Of a stretch of DNA of 25,996 nt, positions 7,547 through 14,645 are shown piece by piece (position 1 is the stretch's first letter; every line of letters starts with the position of its first letter). Source of the DNA: a virus; the IMG/VR virus record IMGVR_UViG_3300043446_005466, positions 1 to 25,996 of that record. One strand, given 5' to 3'. The position numbers and the translations under genes were made by a program. The notes beneath the pieces are model-generated. The model was not told the DNA's origin. It saw only the letters and a list, made by a program, of their open reading frames with translations, and searched no databases.

Positions 7547-8085
7547 CACAGCCGGCTGCCCGTCACACCCCGCGATGCCGTGGGGAGCACCTGCCCGTTG
7601 TAGCGGCCCGTCTCCCGGTAGCTTTGCCGCGGCCGATCGTGCATCAGCAGCAGCACCAGCTGCACCACCGGCATCCCGGCCCACAGCCGCACCGGGCGGT
7701 GCTGCCTGCTGTTGTGCAGCTCCAGCGTGATCGTGCCGCGGAATCCCGGATCGATCCAGCCGGCCATCAGGTGTTCCAACCCTTGCCTGGCCACACTGGA
7801 TTTCAGCTGCACCTGCCCGCTCAGATCATCGTGCAGGTCCACCTGCTCAGCAGTGGCAGCCAGAATGAACTGCCCAGGCTGCAGCAGGAACGGATCAGCT
7901 TCGCTGTGCAGCTCCGCCAGCTGATACAGGGTGAAGCCAGGCCCCGCTTCATCCACTGTTTCCAGCAGCAGGTCAGGCCCCAGGTGCAGATCGATGCTGG
8001 CCGGGTTCACCGCTTCCGGGTGATACGGCTTCACCAGCCCTGCCTTCGCCCGCAGGTGCAGCGCTTCATCGTTCAGAACAGCCAT
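7546..8085 (-). CDS. dcd: dCTP deaminase / dUTPase-fold protein
   Basis: 179 residues with the motifs of the dCTP deaminase branch of the trimeric dUTPase fold: NPASIDLHLG (27-36), KSSVARQGL (95-103, catalytic Ser and Arg), WIDPGFRGTITLELHN (110-125, catalytic Glu122), and a C-terminal arm RYNGQVLPTASR (161-172) that closes over the nucleotide. It would make dUTP from dCTP (or dUMP if bifunctional), feeding dTTP synthesis for phage replication. Start ATG overlaps the upstream stop (TGATG). Next to a DUF3310 protein and an NrdR-like protein, it marks a nucleotide-metabolism operon. Whether it also cleaves dUTP cannot be read from the sequence. Confidence 0.93.
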   Translation of the reverse strand: MAVLNDEALHLRAKAGLVKPYHPEAVNPASIDLHLGPDLLLETVDEAGPGFTLYQLAELHSEADPFLLQPGQFILAATAEQVDLHDDLSGQVQLKSSVARQGLEHLMAGWIDPGFRGTITLELHNSRQHRPVRLWAGMPVVQLVLLLMHDRPRQSYRETGRYNGQVLPTASRGVTGSRL

Positions 8086-8492
8086 CAGCCCAGCCCAGGA
8101 AACAGATCATCGCTGGCCGCGGCCACACGCTCCAGCTCCAGCGCCAGCACCAGCGCACGCTTCACATACCACTGCGCCTTCGCCAGATCCCTGGCCCCAT
8201 CCTTCCGCCGCCAGCGCCACAGGTAGGCAACCGCTGTTTGCGTGCAGTGATCGATGTGGGCATCCACCCCGGCCATCGCCTGCAGCGCATCGATGCACTC
8301 CACCGCCCCGGCGGTGTAATGCCCCGGCGCTTCCACCAGCCCGCCAAATTCGGCCGCGGCTTCCACTGCATCGATGCCAGCTGCCAGCTGCTCCGCTGCC
8401 AGCTGCTTCGCTGCAGCGTCACTTCCAGCCCTGCCACTGCTGCCCCGCTGGGCACCAGCTCGGGCGGCCCCTGCACGATCGGCCCTTTTCAC
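8085..8492 (-). CDS. DUF3310 protein
   Basis: 135 residues. The first 50 are Ala-, Gly- and Arg-rich and probably disordered. The folded part has HYTAGAVECIDALQAM (58-73) and AVAYLWRWRRKDGARDLAKA (87-106), the pattern of DUF3310, a small helical domain found in many phages and, as I recall, in the T7 gp1.7 nucleotide kinase. Its place beside the dCTP deaminase fits a nucleotide-related role, but no enzyme activity follows from the visible residues. GTG 8490-8492 overlaps the upstream TGA and has GGAGG seven bases upstream, one of the few clear Shine-Dalgarno sites in the window. Confidence 0.8.
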   Translation of the reverse strand: MKRADRAGAARAGAQRGSSGRAGSDAAAKQLAAEQLAAGIDAVEAAAEFGGLVEAPGHYTAGAVECIDALQAMAGVDAHIDHCTQTAVAYLWRWRRKDGARDLAKAQWYVKRALVLALELERVAAASDDLFPGLG

Positions 8493-8956
8493 TTCACACC
8501 CTCCAGCTCAGCCGGCACCACATAGCAGCAGCCGATCGCTTCAGCAGTGAACGCTTCCGGCAAGGCCAATCCACACGAAATCAGTTCGGGGGATGCGTGC
8601 TGGCACCCCGCGCAGGGCAGGGTTTCCAATTTGGAAGGTGCCCCGGGGGGTGTTGCCGATCGGCTGCGCCTGGATCGGCGGGGATAAAAGGCGGAGCTGT
8701 CGGGCGCTGCAGCAGCGGTGTCAGCGATGGTGCTGGCGATGGTGGCGAATGCCGCGGCCTGCTGCTGGAGCAGCTGCAGGGCATCGCTGGTGATTTCGTA
8801 GGTGGTTTCACGGTGGCCGCAGGCGGAGCAGGCCAGGCGGCGGCGACGGGCCGGGCCGCTGGCCAGCACGGTGCTGCGGGATTCGATGGTGGTTACAGCC
8901 TGCAGGCCGCAGGCGGTGCAGGTGTGCCGCACGGGCGGCAGTGAAGGCGATGCCAT
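8489..8956 (-). CDS. NrdR-like zinc-ribbon protein without ATP-cone
   Basis: 155 residues. The N-terminus has a CxxC pair (CTAC), SRSTVLASGPARRRRLACSA and CGHRETTYE, closely like the zinc ribbon of NrdR, the repressor of ribonucleotide reductase genes. The ATP-cone that normally follows is absent. Instead there is a helical Ala-rich segment, an Arg-Ser-rich linker and a second Cys cluster (LPCAGCQHASPELISCG, later GCCYVV), perhaps a second metal site. It may bind DNA or regulate nucleotide genes of phage or host. Its own gene is preceded by CACCACACACC near the ATG. Confidence 0.65.
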   Translation of the reverse strand: MASPSLPPVRHTCTACGLQAVTTIESRSTVLASGPARRRRLACSACGHRETTYEITSDALQLLQQQAAAFATIASTIADTAAAAPDSSAFYPRRSRRSRSATPPGAPSKLETLPCAGCQHASPELISCGLALPEAFTAEAIGCCYVVPAELEGVK

Positions 8957-8976
8957 CAGGTTCTGGTGTGTGGTGA

Positions 8977-9162
8977 TCAGGAGCGGGGCAGGAGCGGGAA
9001 CGGCCCGTGCCAGGCGGTGAGATCGGTGGCGGCCCAGTCGGCCAGGGTGGTGAAGCCGTAGGTGGCAGCGGAGCGGGTGCAGGCTGCCAGGTGCTGTGGA
9101 TCCCAGCGCTGCAGGTGCGGGGCCAGGAACAGGTGGTGAGCGATGCCGGTGGTGAACAGCAC
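8977..9162 (-). CDS. Small unknown protein (61 aa)
   Basis: Begins at GTG 9160-9162 (VLFTTGIAHHLFLAPHLQRW) and ends ADWAATDLTAWHGPFPLLPRS. The sequence has mixed, protein-like composition, unlike the low-complexity frame upstream of it. The minus strand just upstream reads CACCCACCACCACC, the C-rich leader seen before many starts here. The next gene begins 20 bases after its stop. Function unknown; the rich His, Trp and Leu content does not point to a family. Confidence 0.5.
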   Translation of the reverse strand: MLFTTGIAHHLFLAPHLQRWDPQHLAACTRSAATYGFTTLADWAATDLTAWHGPFPLLPRS

Positions 9163-9187
9163 GGTGGTGGCGATGGTGGTGGTGGGT

Positions 9188-9221
9188 GATGGTGGCCGCG
9201 GCCTGATGGTGGCCGCGGCCT
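9188..9221. repeat. 17-bp perfect tandem repeat
   Basis: GATGGTGGCCGCGGCCT occurs twice without a gap (9188-9204, 9205-9221) in the leader between two minus-strand genes. Each unit contains GGCCGCGGCC, a 10-bp palindrome that is common between 7.2 and 10.3 kb. In RNA each palindrome could form a short hairpin. Confidence 0.85.
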
Positions 9222-9229
9222 GAGGGTGA

Positions 9230-9565
9230 TCAGGCAGCGGCCTGGGCTTTTGCCTTGCGCAGCACCCAGTAGGGGCTGCCCACTGATTCAGTGGCATCGC
9301 CGGACTGCAGGAGCTGCTGGCGCAGGGCTTCCTGTGCAGCCTTGCCGGCAGCGGTGAGGGTGGTGCTGGTGCGGCCGGACTGCAGGCCGAAGGTGTAGCC
9401 GAAGGCGGTGAAGCGGGTGGGGCACAGGCCAGCAGCGTGTGCTTCCTGGAGCTGAGCGACGGCGGCATCACGCTGTGCCTTCCAGGCTTCCAGCTGGGCG
9501 GTGGCGTAGGCCAGCTCCTGAGTGATCTGCTCCAGGCGGTCGGCGGTGACGGTGGTGGTGTTCAT
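9230..9565 (-). CDS. Coiled-coil-containing unknown protein (111 aa)
   Basis: Residues 4-45 (ADRLEQITQELAYATAQLEA and on) form a likely coiled coil. A small folded segment follows (FTAFGYTFGLQSGRTSTTL), then a helix and SPYWVLRKAKAQAAA. I chose ATG 9565, where CACCCACCAC lies four bases upstream and a promoter lies just beyond; a longer frame upstream crosses that promoter and is not likely used. No known family recognised. It is the first gene of the inner transcription unit that continues to the dCTP deaminase. Confidence 0.7.
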   Translation of the reverse strand: MNTTTVTADRLEQITQELAYATAQLEAWKAQRDAAVAQLQEAHAAGLCPTRFTAFGYTFGLQSGRTSTTLTAAGKAAQEALRQQLLQSGDATESVGSPYWVLRKAKAQAAA

Positions 9566-9589
9566 CTGTGGTGGGTGTGAACTGAAGCC

Positions 9590-9619
9590 ATTATGGGTGC
9601 AAGTGGGTGCAACCGTCAA
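9590..9619 (-). promoter_or_regulatory. Minus-strand promoter with embedded tandem operator
   Basis: -35 TTGACG (9614-9619) and -10 CATAAT (9590-9595), 18 bp apart. The spacer consists almost wholly of the tandem element, GGTGCAA at 9596-9602 and 9606-9612 read on the plus strand (TTGCACC on the transcribed side). A bound protein here would block RNA polymerase. Predicted transcripts begin about 16 bases before the ATG at 9565 with the C-rich leader. The -35 overlaps the stop codon of the upstream gene. Confidence 0.7.
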
Positions 9620-9906
9620 GCGGGTGGTGTGGGCATCGCCGCGGCCAGCCGATCAGCCAGTTCGCCCAGCACGGCATCACGATCCAGCCCGCTCAACACC
9701 GCCCCGGTGCGCAGGCTGCGCACGGTGTAGCAGGTGAAGCCCGGCAGCTTCGCCGGCCCGGGCATCCCGGGTTCCCAGGCTTCAGTCTCCGGCTGATCGG
9801 TGCGATACAGCCGGGCCACCGGCAGGCTGCCCCACCGGATTTCGCAGGTGGGCCCGGCCGGGCCCTGTTCCACAGGGCCGAAGCGCAGCGCAGGGTGCAG
9901 TGCCAT
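9616..9906 (-). CDS. Unknown protein (96 aa)
   Basis: Begins MALHPALRFGPVEQG, contains WGSLPVARLYRTDQPETEAWEP and GFTCYTVRSLRTGAVLSG, and ends with a helix rich in Ala (ELADRLAAAMPTPPA). The look of short beta strands followed by a helix suggests a small folded domain, but I recognise no family. It starts four bases after the stop of the preceding gene and is probably co-transcribed with it. Confidence 0.65.
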   Translation of the reverse strand: MALHPALRFGPVEQGPAGPTCEIRWGSLPVARLYRTDQPETEAWEPGMPGPAKLPGFTCYTVRSLRTGAVLSGLDRDAVLGELADRLAAAMPTPPA

Positions 9907-9910
9907 CGGA

Positions 9911-10462
9911 TCAGGCTCCTGCTGCGGCCAGGGCGGCCAGGGCGCTGGCGCGGCTGCGGCCAGGCGCGATGCCCAGCTGGTGGCAGCGGCGCCGGGCCTG
10001 CCGATAGGTGAGCTGCTCCAGACCAGCGGGGGCCGCGGCCGGCACCACAGCGATGGTGGTGCCAGCAGGCAGCGGTGCAGGCACCGCCACCGGCAGCGCC
10101 TGCCGCAGCGGCGGCAGCGGCTGCTGGGGCAGCGATGCCACCAGGCTGTGCAGCTGGTGCTGGCGATCGGCAGCGGCCAGGGCCGCGGCCACCGGCTCCG
10201 CCGAAGCGGGTGCCGGCTGCGCCGCAGCGGGCGCTGGGGCAGGCGGAGCGATCAGGCCTGCCCAGGCCGCGGCCAGCTGATCGTTCAGCTGGTGCAGCAG
10301 GCGGCCGCTGATCAGGCCTGCCTGATAGGTGAAGCCGATGCTGGCGCGGCACCAGGCCGCGGCGGTGATGCAGGTGGCGATGCCCAGGGCAACGGCCGGG
10401 GCAACAGCGAAGGCAGCGTGCCGGGCGCCCTGGCCCAGCTGCTGTGTGGTGGGGATTGTCAT
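9911..10462 (-). CDS. Single-pass membrane protein with possible SAP-like C-terminus
   Basis: 183 residues from ATG 10462. A hydrophobic stretch at about residues 15-36 (AAFAVAPAVALGIATCITAA) should span the membrane; the start precedes it by only 14 residues. A long Ala/Pro-rich linker follows. The last 35 residues (LTYRQARRRCHQLGI, then SRASALAALAAAGA) resemble the helix-extended loop-helix of SAP-type DNA-binding domains, though weakly. GCACCCACCACACC lies just before the ATG, supporting this start; ATGs at 10606-10609 would add about 48 residues and cross a possible -10 (TAGTGT near 10508). It heads the early minus operon. A membrane anchor with a nucleic-acid-binding tail is a guess. Confidence 0.6.
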   Translation of the reverse strand: MTIPTTQQLGQGARHAAFAVAPAVALGIATCITAAAWCRASIGFTYQAGLISGRLLHQLNDQLAAAWAGLIAPPAPAPAAAQPAPASAEPVAAALAAADRQHQLHSLVASLPQQPLPPLRQALPVAVPAPLPAGTTIAVVPAAAPAGLEQLTYRQARRRCHQLGIAPGRSRASALAALAAAGA

Positions 10463-10973
10463 TTCTGGTGTGGTGGGTGCGGGGCGCGTTCGGCCCCTGC
10501 TCCGCCACACTAGCACCGGATCGGTGCTGGTGGGTGTATCTGCCACCAGCTGATCCTGGAAATGCTCGGGGGGTGGTATCAGCTCCCCCCGGCCCCTGCC
10601 GAACATCACCCACCACAGGCAGATCGGCAGGGTTCGCCCGAAGGCGATGCCCGCACCCTATCCCCACCCGGCCGGCCCCGCTGGTGGCCGCGGCGCTGGT
10701 GGGCCACCAGCCGGCCCGCTCCAGCCCCCTGAGCAGTCTCACCGTGATTCCCAGGTGTAACCCACGGGATTTCGGTGGTTTGGGCTGTCACTTCCAGCCG
10801 AAAACCGTTTGCTAAATGGCAGCGGGCGCGGCCCCCCATCCAGCCCCATCCAGCCCACATCTGAGCAGAAATACCCCCCTTGCGGAGTTTTTCGGCAGGT
10901 CGGGCCCAGTGTTTGCAAGGGGTTTGGCGATCAGCCTGCCTGGGGCGGGGTTTGGCCGGGCTCGGCCAGGGGT

Positions 10974-11257
10974 GTGATCAGGTGATCACCCCCTTGCAGC
11001 CCTGTGATCAGGGGGGTGAACACGGGCAGATCGGTTGCAGCGCAGCGGGTTTGGGGGGTGTGATCAGGTGTGATCTGTGATCACCCCCCCTTCCATACCC
11101 CTTATAGGAAAAAACAGGGCATATACCCCCACCCCCTTATGTTCCATTCCCCCTATAAAACCAATAAAAAAGGGGTGCACACAGTGATCACACCACCAAA
11201 CCCGTTGCAGCCCAGTGGATTTCCGTGATCAGGGGGGTGTGATCACAGGGTGAACAC
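10974..11257. other. Candidate replication origin: GTGATCA iterons flanking an AT-rich tract
   Basis: TGATCA-core boxes start at about 10974, 10982, 11004, 11060, 11077, 11184, 11225 and 11239, with a variant GTGATCT at 11070 and GTGAACAC at 11016 and 11250. Several belong to longer repeats such as GATCAGGGGGGTG and the perfect palindrome GGTGATCACC (10981-10990). Between the two groups, 11090-11171 is the most AT-rich stretch of the window (CTTATAGGAAAAAACAG, CCCTATAAAACC, AATAAAAAA). Iterons beside an easily melted tract, next to the primase-helicase gene, are typical of a phage origin. A regulator-binding array is the alternative. Confidence 0.5.
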
Positions 11258-11332
11258 AGTGCACACAGCTGCGGGCCCTGGTGGTGGTGCTGCGGCCCCC
11301 GCTCCAGGCCTGTCCCGGTCACCTGCCCGATC

Positions 11333-11365
11333 AGCCGGCCAGCAGCCGGCCAGCAGCCGGCCAGC
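11333..11365. repeat. 11-bp tandem repeat, three copies
   Basis: AGCCGGCCAGC occurs three times without a gap (11333-11343, 11344-11354, 11355-11365). Each unit holds the palindrome GCCGGC, so the array can fold in several ways. It lies between the GTGATCA cluster and the 3' end of the primase gene. Confidence 0.85.
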
Positions 11366-11538
11366 CCCTGCCGTGATCGATCAGCCCTGGGGCATCGCCA
11401 GCTGCGCCCCAGCCAGCCCGAACCGTGCCTGCCGGCTGCTGGTGTTGGGCAGCCCCCGGAGCAGGCCTGCTGTGGCGCTGGCGGGCCAGCGGAAGCGGTG
11501 TGGGCTGGCGATGCCGTGGGGTGCTGGTGGGTGCGCAC

Positions 11539-11564
11539 GAAAAAGCCCCCCGGGCTGGGGGGCT
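11539..11564 (-). terminator. Intrinsic terminator after the primase gene
   Basis: On the minus strand AGCCCCCC, a 5-nt loop (AGCCC) and GGGGGGCT, followed directly by TTTTT. The 8-bp stem is perfect and nearly all G-C. It begins 20 bases after the primase stop codon and would end leftward transcription before the GTGATCA region. Confidence 0.9.
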
Positions 11565-11584
11565 GGTGTAACCCGGTCGGTGCC

Positions 11585-14503
11585 TCACCACCAGTTCCCA
11601 GCTGGTGGACCGCCCCGCTGATCCTGCTGCAGATCGGGGTGCTGGAAGCGGGCGTGATCAGGCTCCTCACCGGTGCGATGCCACACCGTCACCAGGGTGG
11701 TGTAACGGTTGCCTGGGCGGATCCGCTTCCGTTCCCAGGCGCCGCTGGCCTTCAGCACCTTCGCCATTTCGGCCTGCTCCGCTGGTTTGCAGTCGGTGGG
11801 CAGGCGGTGCAGCCCGCTCAGCACTGCAGCGTTCGGCAGGGTGAAGCACGCCCCGGTCGGCAGGCCTTCGGCCCAGTGCAGCAGCGCAGGGCCGTGCCGG
11901 CTTTCGGGTTCATAGGTTTCGTTCAGCTCCTGCAGCTGCCTGGCTTCATCCGGTGTCAGCCACCAGTCACAGCTGCCGGTGCGCTGCTGGTAAGCGAGCA
12001 GCGCCGCCTTCCAGATCGAATCACGGTGCCGCCGCACCCGTTCAGGCCTCACCCCGCTGCAGTCGCCCACATCCACCACCCAGAACCGCCGGGCGCCGGT
12101 GTTGTCGCGCAGGAAATCGTCGGTGTTCACCGTGGCGATCATCACGCTGGGGCGCAGCAGCCGTTCAGCAGCGCTGGCATAGGGAGCCCGCACCCGATCG
12201 ATCGATGCACTGATCTGTGCCTTCAGTTCCCCCGCTGCCCGTTTGTTTGTGATGTGCTCCAGCTCCTGCAGTTCGTGAATCCAGCAGCTGTGCATCGCCA
12301 GCAGGAAATCCTTGCTGTTCACATCGGCGGTGTCGTTCAGCCATTCCAGGTTCGGCAGCAGCGCCCGGATCCAGGTTGATTTCCCTTCGGCCTTGTCTCC
12401 CTGCTCACCCTTAAGCACCAGCACGGTCTGCATCTGGCAGCCGGGCTCCAGCGCCCGGGCCACTGCACCGATCAGTGTTTTCCGCACCAGGGTGGCGCTC
12501 AGTTCATCGGTGACACCCAGCGTTTCCGCCGCCACTGTGTTCAGATCCACCGGGTTCACCGACTGATCCAGCAGCAGGCCGTGCAGGTATTCGCGCACGG
12601 GGTGGTAGCTGTTCTGCCGGGCGGTGTGCAGCACGGCATCCCTGGCTTCACCCTTGCGCACCTTCCAGCCCACCTGCGCCAGCTGCGCATAGGTGTTGTC
12701 GATCACCGGCACCGGCAGCTGCACCTGGTGGGCGGTGCCATTGGCATCCACCACCGTCATTTCGGTCTGCTGCAGCAGCAGGTTCCACCGCAGGAAACCG
12801 GGCCGGCCGATGGTGGCCTGCTCCAGCGCCTTCATCAGCTCACCCAGATCGGCATCGCCGGTGGGCACCGACAGGGCCGCCAGCAGCGGTTTCCATTCCT
12901 GGCCGGCCGGTGGTGGGCCATCGCCCCAGGCGGTGGATTGCAGCAGCGCTTCCTGGGTTCTGGTGCGCTGCAGGTCACGGGCCTGCGCCTTCAGCTGGCG
13001 CTGTTCATCGGTGCGGGCCGCCTTCACCAGCTGATCGAACTGCACGCTGAGCATCAGCGGGTTGCTGGCGGATGTGCCCACCAGGTCGCTGCTGGTGCGC
13101 AGGGCGGTTTTCACCTGAGCGCTGATCGCGGTGCTGCCGGCCCTGGCATCCAGGCGGCCACAGCACTGGGCGATGCTGGCCAGCTGCTCCAGGCAGGCGG
13201 TGCGGCCGGGATCAGCGAACGGATCGATCCGGCCATCGTTGCAATCGGTGGCCAGGCGGTTCGCCGCGGCCAGCATCGATTCCAGGGTGATGTTGCCCGG
13301 CAGCTGGAGCGGGCCGGGCCCGGCCACCACATCGATCACCTGCTGCGCAGCGGGCGGTTCGGCGGGTGCTGGTGCTGGATCGATCGGCTGGTGGTGGTTG
13401 CCGTTGCCGCTGCTGGGCGGTGTGCCGCCGGGCAGGGAATCGATCAGCTGCTGCACGGTGGGGCCTGCGGGTGGTGCATCCACCAGCATCGGTGCGGCGG
13501 GCGGGAGTGACACCGTTTGTTCGCGTGGGCGGTGCTCCCGGAAATTGCCGCGCATCCCGATGCCTTCGGCGTTGCCTTCGGATGTGAAGGCATAGGTGCG
13601 GCCATCGCTGCCCAGGATTGTCTGGCCGGGCTTCAGGCGGCCGTGGCGGGCGGTGTAGCTGAAGGTGCTGCCATCGAAACAGCGCACCACTGCGGGCTGA
13701 TTCGGATCGCGCAGCCAGGCGCAGATATGGTTGTCGCCGGATTTCGCGGTGCGGCCGCAGATCGGGCACTGTTCCTTCCGGCCCATCCGGCGCCACACCT
13801 TGCCATCGCTGCGGCGGGCGGCATCACGGCGGGTTTTCTCCTCAGGGTGCAGCTTGCCGCGGCCCTGCTCCCGCGCTTCGGCAACGGCCAGGGCCAGGGT
13901 GAACCATTCGTGCGGCAGTGTGGCCAGCGCTTCAGGCCCGCGGCCCTGGGGCCAGAAATAGTTTCCGCCGCTGGGGTGAGCGCCCAGCAGCACCACCTGC
14001 CGTGCGCTGTGGTGGAACACTTCGATGCCTTCGCCGGCATCGCTGGGGCCGGCCGGTTCGGTGAGACGCAGGCTCCAGCTGCAGGCATCACCCAGGCGCT
14101 GGGCTTGATCGGGTGTCGGACGGAACAGCAGCTTGAAACGCCCGGGCACCGGTTCACCGGTGGCATCGGTGCGGGCCACTGTCCAGGTGGCGGTGGTGGT
14201 GGGATCGATGCCGTGATCGAAGGCAAACTGCACGGCAGCCAGGCCATCGAAATCAACCGCCAGCACGCTGTCGCCGGTGGGCTGCGGGCCGGTGATCAGG
14301 CCGAACCCAGTGGCATCGGGGTTGGCTAGCACCTGCTGATCGGAGAGGTTCAGGCGCTGCCAGCCGTCACCTGCGATGCCCGGTGACTTGCCGCGCACCG
14401 GCACCAGGCGGGGCGAAGTGCTCAGGTGCCAGCCGTCAACCGTGCGCAGGCGGGTGAGCTGTTCGCGCCACTGCTGGGCGGAACCGGGTGTGGGTGATAC
14501 CAT
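11585..14503 (-). CDS. Primase-helicase: prim-pol-like N-terminus and VirE-type helicase
   Basis: 972 residues. N-terminal part: GFGLITGPQ and VLAVDFDG (Asp84, Asp86), then FKLLFRP and EVFHHSARQVVLLG, consistent with a bifunctional primase-polymerase core. A possible zinc site follows (CPICG at 246-250, HIC at 259-261). The C-terminal part is a virulence-associated-E-type helicase: Walker A GDKAEGKST (702-710, with a slightly long loop after GEQ), Asp and Glu near IHELQELEH (742-750), IDRVRAPYA, and the sensor region MIATVNTDDFLRDNTGARRF. It would prime and unwind DNA at the phage fork. ATG 14503 was chosen, with GAGG 12 bases upstream; ATG 14521 in frame is possible. It is followed by a terminator. 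Confidence 0.88.
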   Translation of the reverse strand: MVSPTPGSAQQWREQLTRLRTVDGWHLSTSPRLVPVRGKSPGIAGDGWQRLNLSDQQVLANPDATGFGLITGPQPTGDSVLAVDFDGLAAVQFAFDHGIDPTTTATWTVARTDATGEPVPGRFKLLFRPTPDQAQRLGDACSWSLRLTEPAGPSDAGEGIEVFHHSARQVVLLGAHPSGGNYFWPQGRGPEALATLPHEWFTLALAVAEAREQGRGKLHPEEKTRRDAARRSDGKVWRRMGRKEQCPICGRTAKSGDNHICAWLRDPNQPAVVRCFDGSTFSYTARHGRLKPGQTILGSDGRTYAFTSEGNAEGIGMRGNFREHRPREQTVSLPPAAPMLVDAPPAGPTVQQLIDSLPGGTPPSSGNGNHHQPIDPAPAPAEPPAAQQVIDVVAGPGPLQLPGNITLESMLAAANRLATDCNDGRIDPFADPGRTACLEQLASIAQCCGRLDARAGSTAISAQVKTALRTSSDLVGTSASNPLMLSVQFDQLVKAARTDEQRQLKAQARDLQRTRTQEALLQSTAWGDGPPPAGQEWKPLLAALSVPTGDADLGELMKALEQATIGRPGFLRWNLLLQQTEMTVVDANGTAHQVQLPVPVIDNTYAQLAQVGWKVRKGEARDAVLHTARQNSYHPVREYLHGLLLDQSVNPVDLNTVAAETLGVTDELSATLVRKTLIGAVARALEPGCQMQTVLVLKGEQGDKAEGKSTWIRALLPNLEWLNDTADVNSKDFLLAMHSCWIHELQELEHITNKRAAGELKAQISASIDRVRAPYASAAERLLRPSVMIATVNTDDFLRDNTGARRFWVVDVGDCSGVRPERVRRHRDSIWKAALLAYQQRTGSCDWWLTPDEARQLQELNETYEPESRHGPALLHWAEGLPTGACFTLPNAAVLSGLHRLPTDCKPAEQAEMAKVLKASGAWERKRIRPGNRYTTLVTVWHRTGEEPDHARFQHPDLQQDQRGGPPAGNWW

Positions 14504-14523
14504 TGTCGCGTGATACCTCATTT

Positions 14524-14556
14524 GGGAGCGGGCGGGGGCCTGCTCCCTTTTTTTTT
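14524..14556 (+). terminator. Plus-strand intrinsic terminator inside the primase leader region
   Basis: GGGAGC (14524-14529), a 12-nt G-rich loop, GCTCCC (14542-14547), then nine Ts. It points rightward, although no plus-strand gene lies to its left: that strand is antisense to the primase gene for almost 3 kb. It would stop antisense transcription before the plus-strand operon. In the leftward primase mRNA the same hairpin sits in the 5' leader after an A-run. Confidence 0.8.
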
Positions 14557-14564
14557 GCTCCGCC

Positions 14565-14593
14565 AGCGTGGCACAGCCAGGGCAATGCTGCAA
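14565..14593 (-). promoter_or_regulatory. Primase promoter (leftward)
   Basis: -35 TTGCAG (14588-14593) and -10 CACGCT (14565-14570), 17 bp apart on the minus strand. The predicted leader of about 55 nt contains the A-run and hairpin described at 14524-14556. The tandem GGTGCAA element begins 10 bp upstream of the -35, so one bound protein could affect both divergent promoters. Confidence 0.5.
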
Positions 14594-14622
14594 CTGCCAG
14601 GCGGTGCAACCGGGTGTAGCGT
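14594..14622 (+). promoter_or_regulatory. Rightward promoter with tandem operator
   Basis: -35 CTGCCA (14594-14599) and -10 TAGCGT (14617-14622), 17 bp apart. The spacer holds GGTGCAA (14603-14609), and the second heptamer GGTGTAG (14613-14619) overlaps the -10. It lies back to back with the primase promoter and should drive the small genes from 14646. Confidence 0.6.
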
Positions 14623-14645
14623 GCGGCCAGCCGCCTGCTGGAGCA

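Larger units (their letters stand above)
10463..11584. other. 1.1-kb gene-free region (repeat boxes, AT-rich tract, terminator)
   Basis: I find no frame with protein-like composition on either strand. Visible content: a possible promoter of the early minus operon (TAGTGT near 10508, with ACACCCACC about 16 bp farther upstream); clustered GTGATCA boxes and an AT-rich tract (separate entry); the 11-bp tandem repeat at 11333-11365; and the primase terminator near 11540. The low-complexity frames at 11188-11670 (minus) and 11250-11621 (plus) look accidental. Confidence 0.65.

Noticed and set aside
8977-9471. A 164-codon minus-strand frame containing the 61-residue gene
   Set aside because: Its first two-thirds overlap the 9230-9565 gene out of frame and are Pro/Ser/Ala low-complexity; only the part after GTG 9162 reads like protein.
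10463-10609. Longer N-terminus for the membrane protein (start at 10606-10609)
   Set aside because: It would include a possible -10 box and lacks the C-rich leader, which is present before ATG 10462. Part of it does read like protein, so it is not fully excluded.
10974-11257. CRISPR array
   Set aside because: The repeated boxes are 6-8 bp at irregular distances and without spacers of constant length.
11188-11670. Overlapping plus and minus frames in the gene-free region
   Set aside because: Both are low-complexity, run through the terminator and the tandem repeats, and have no leader.
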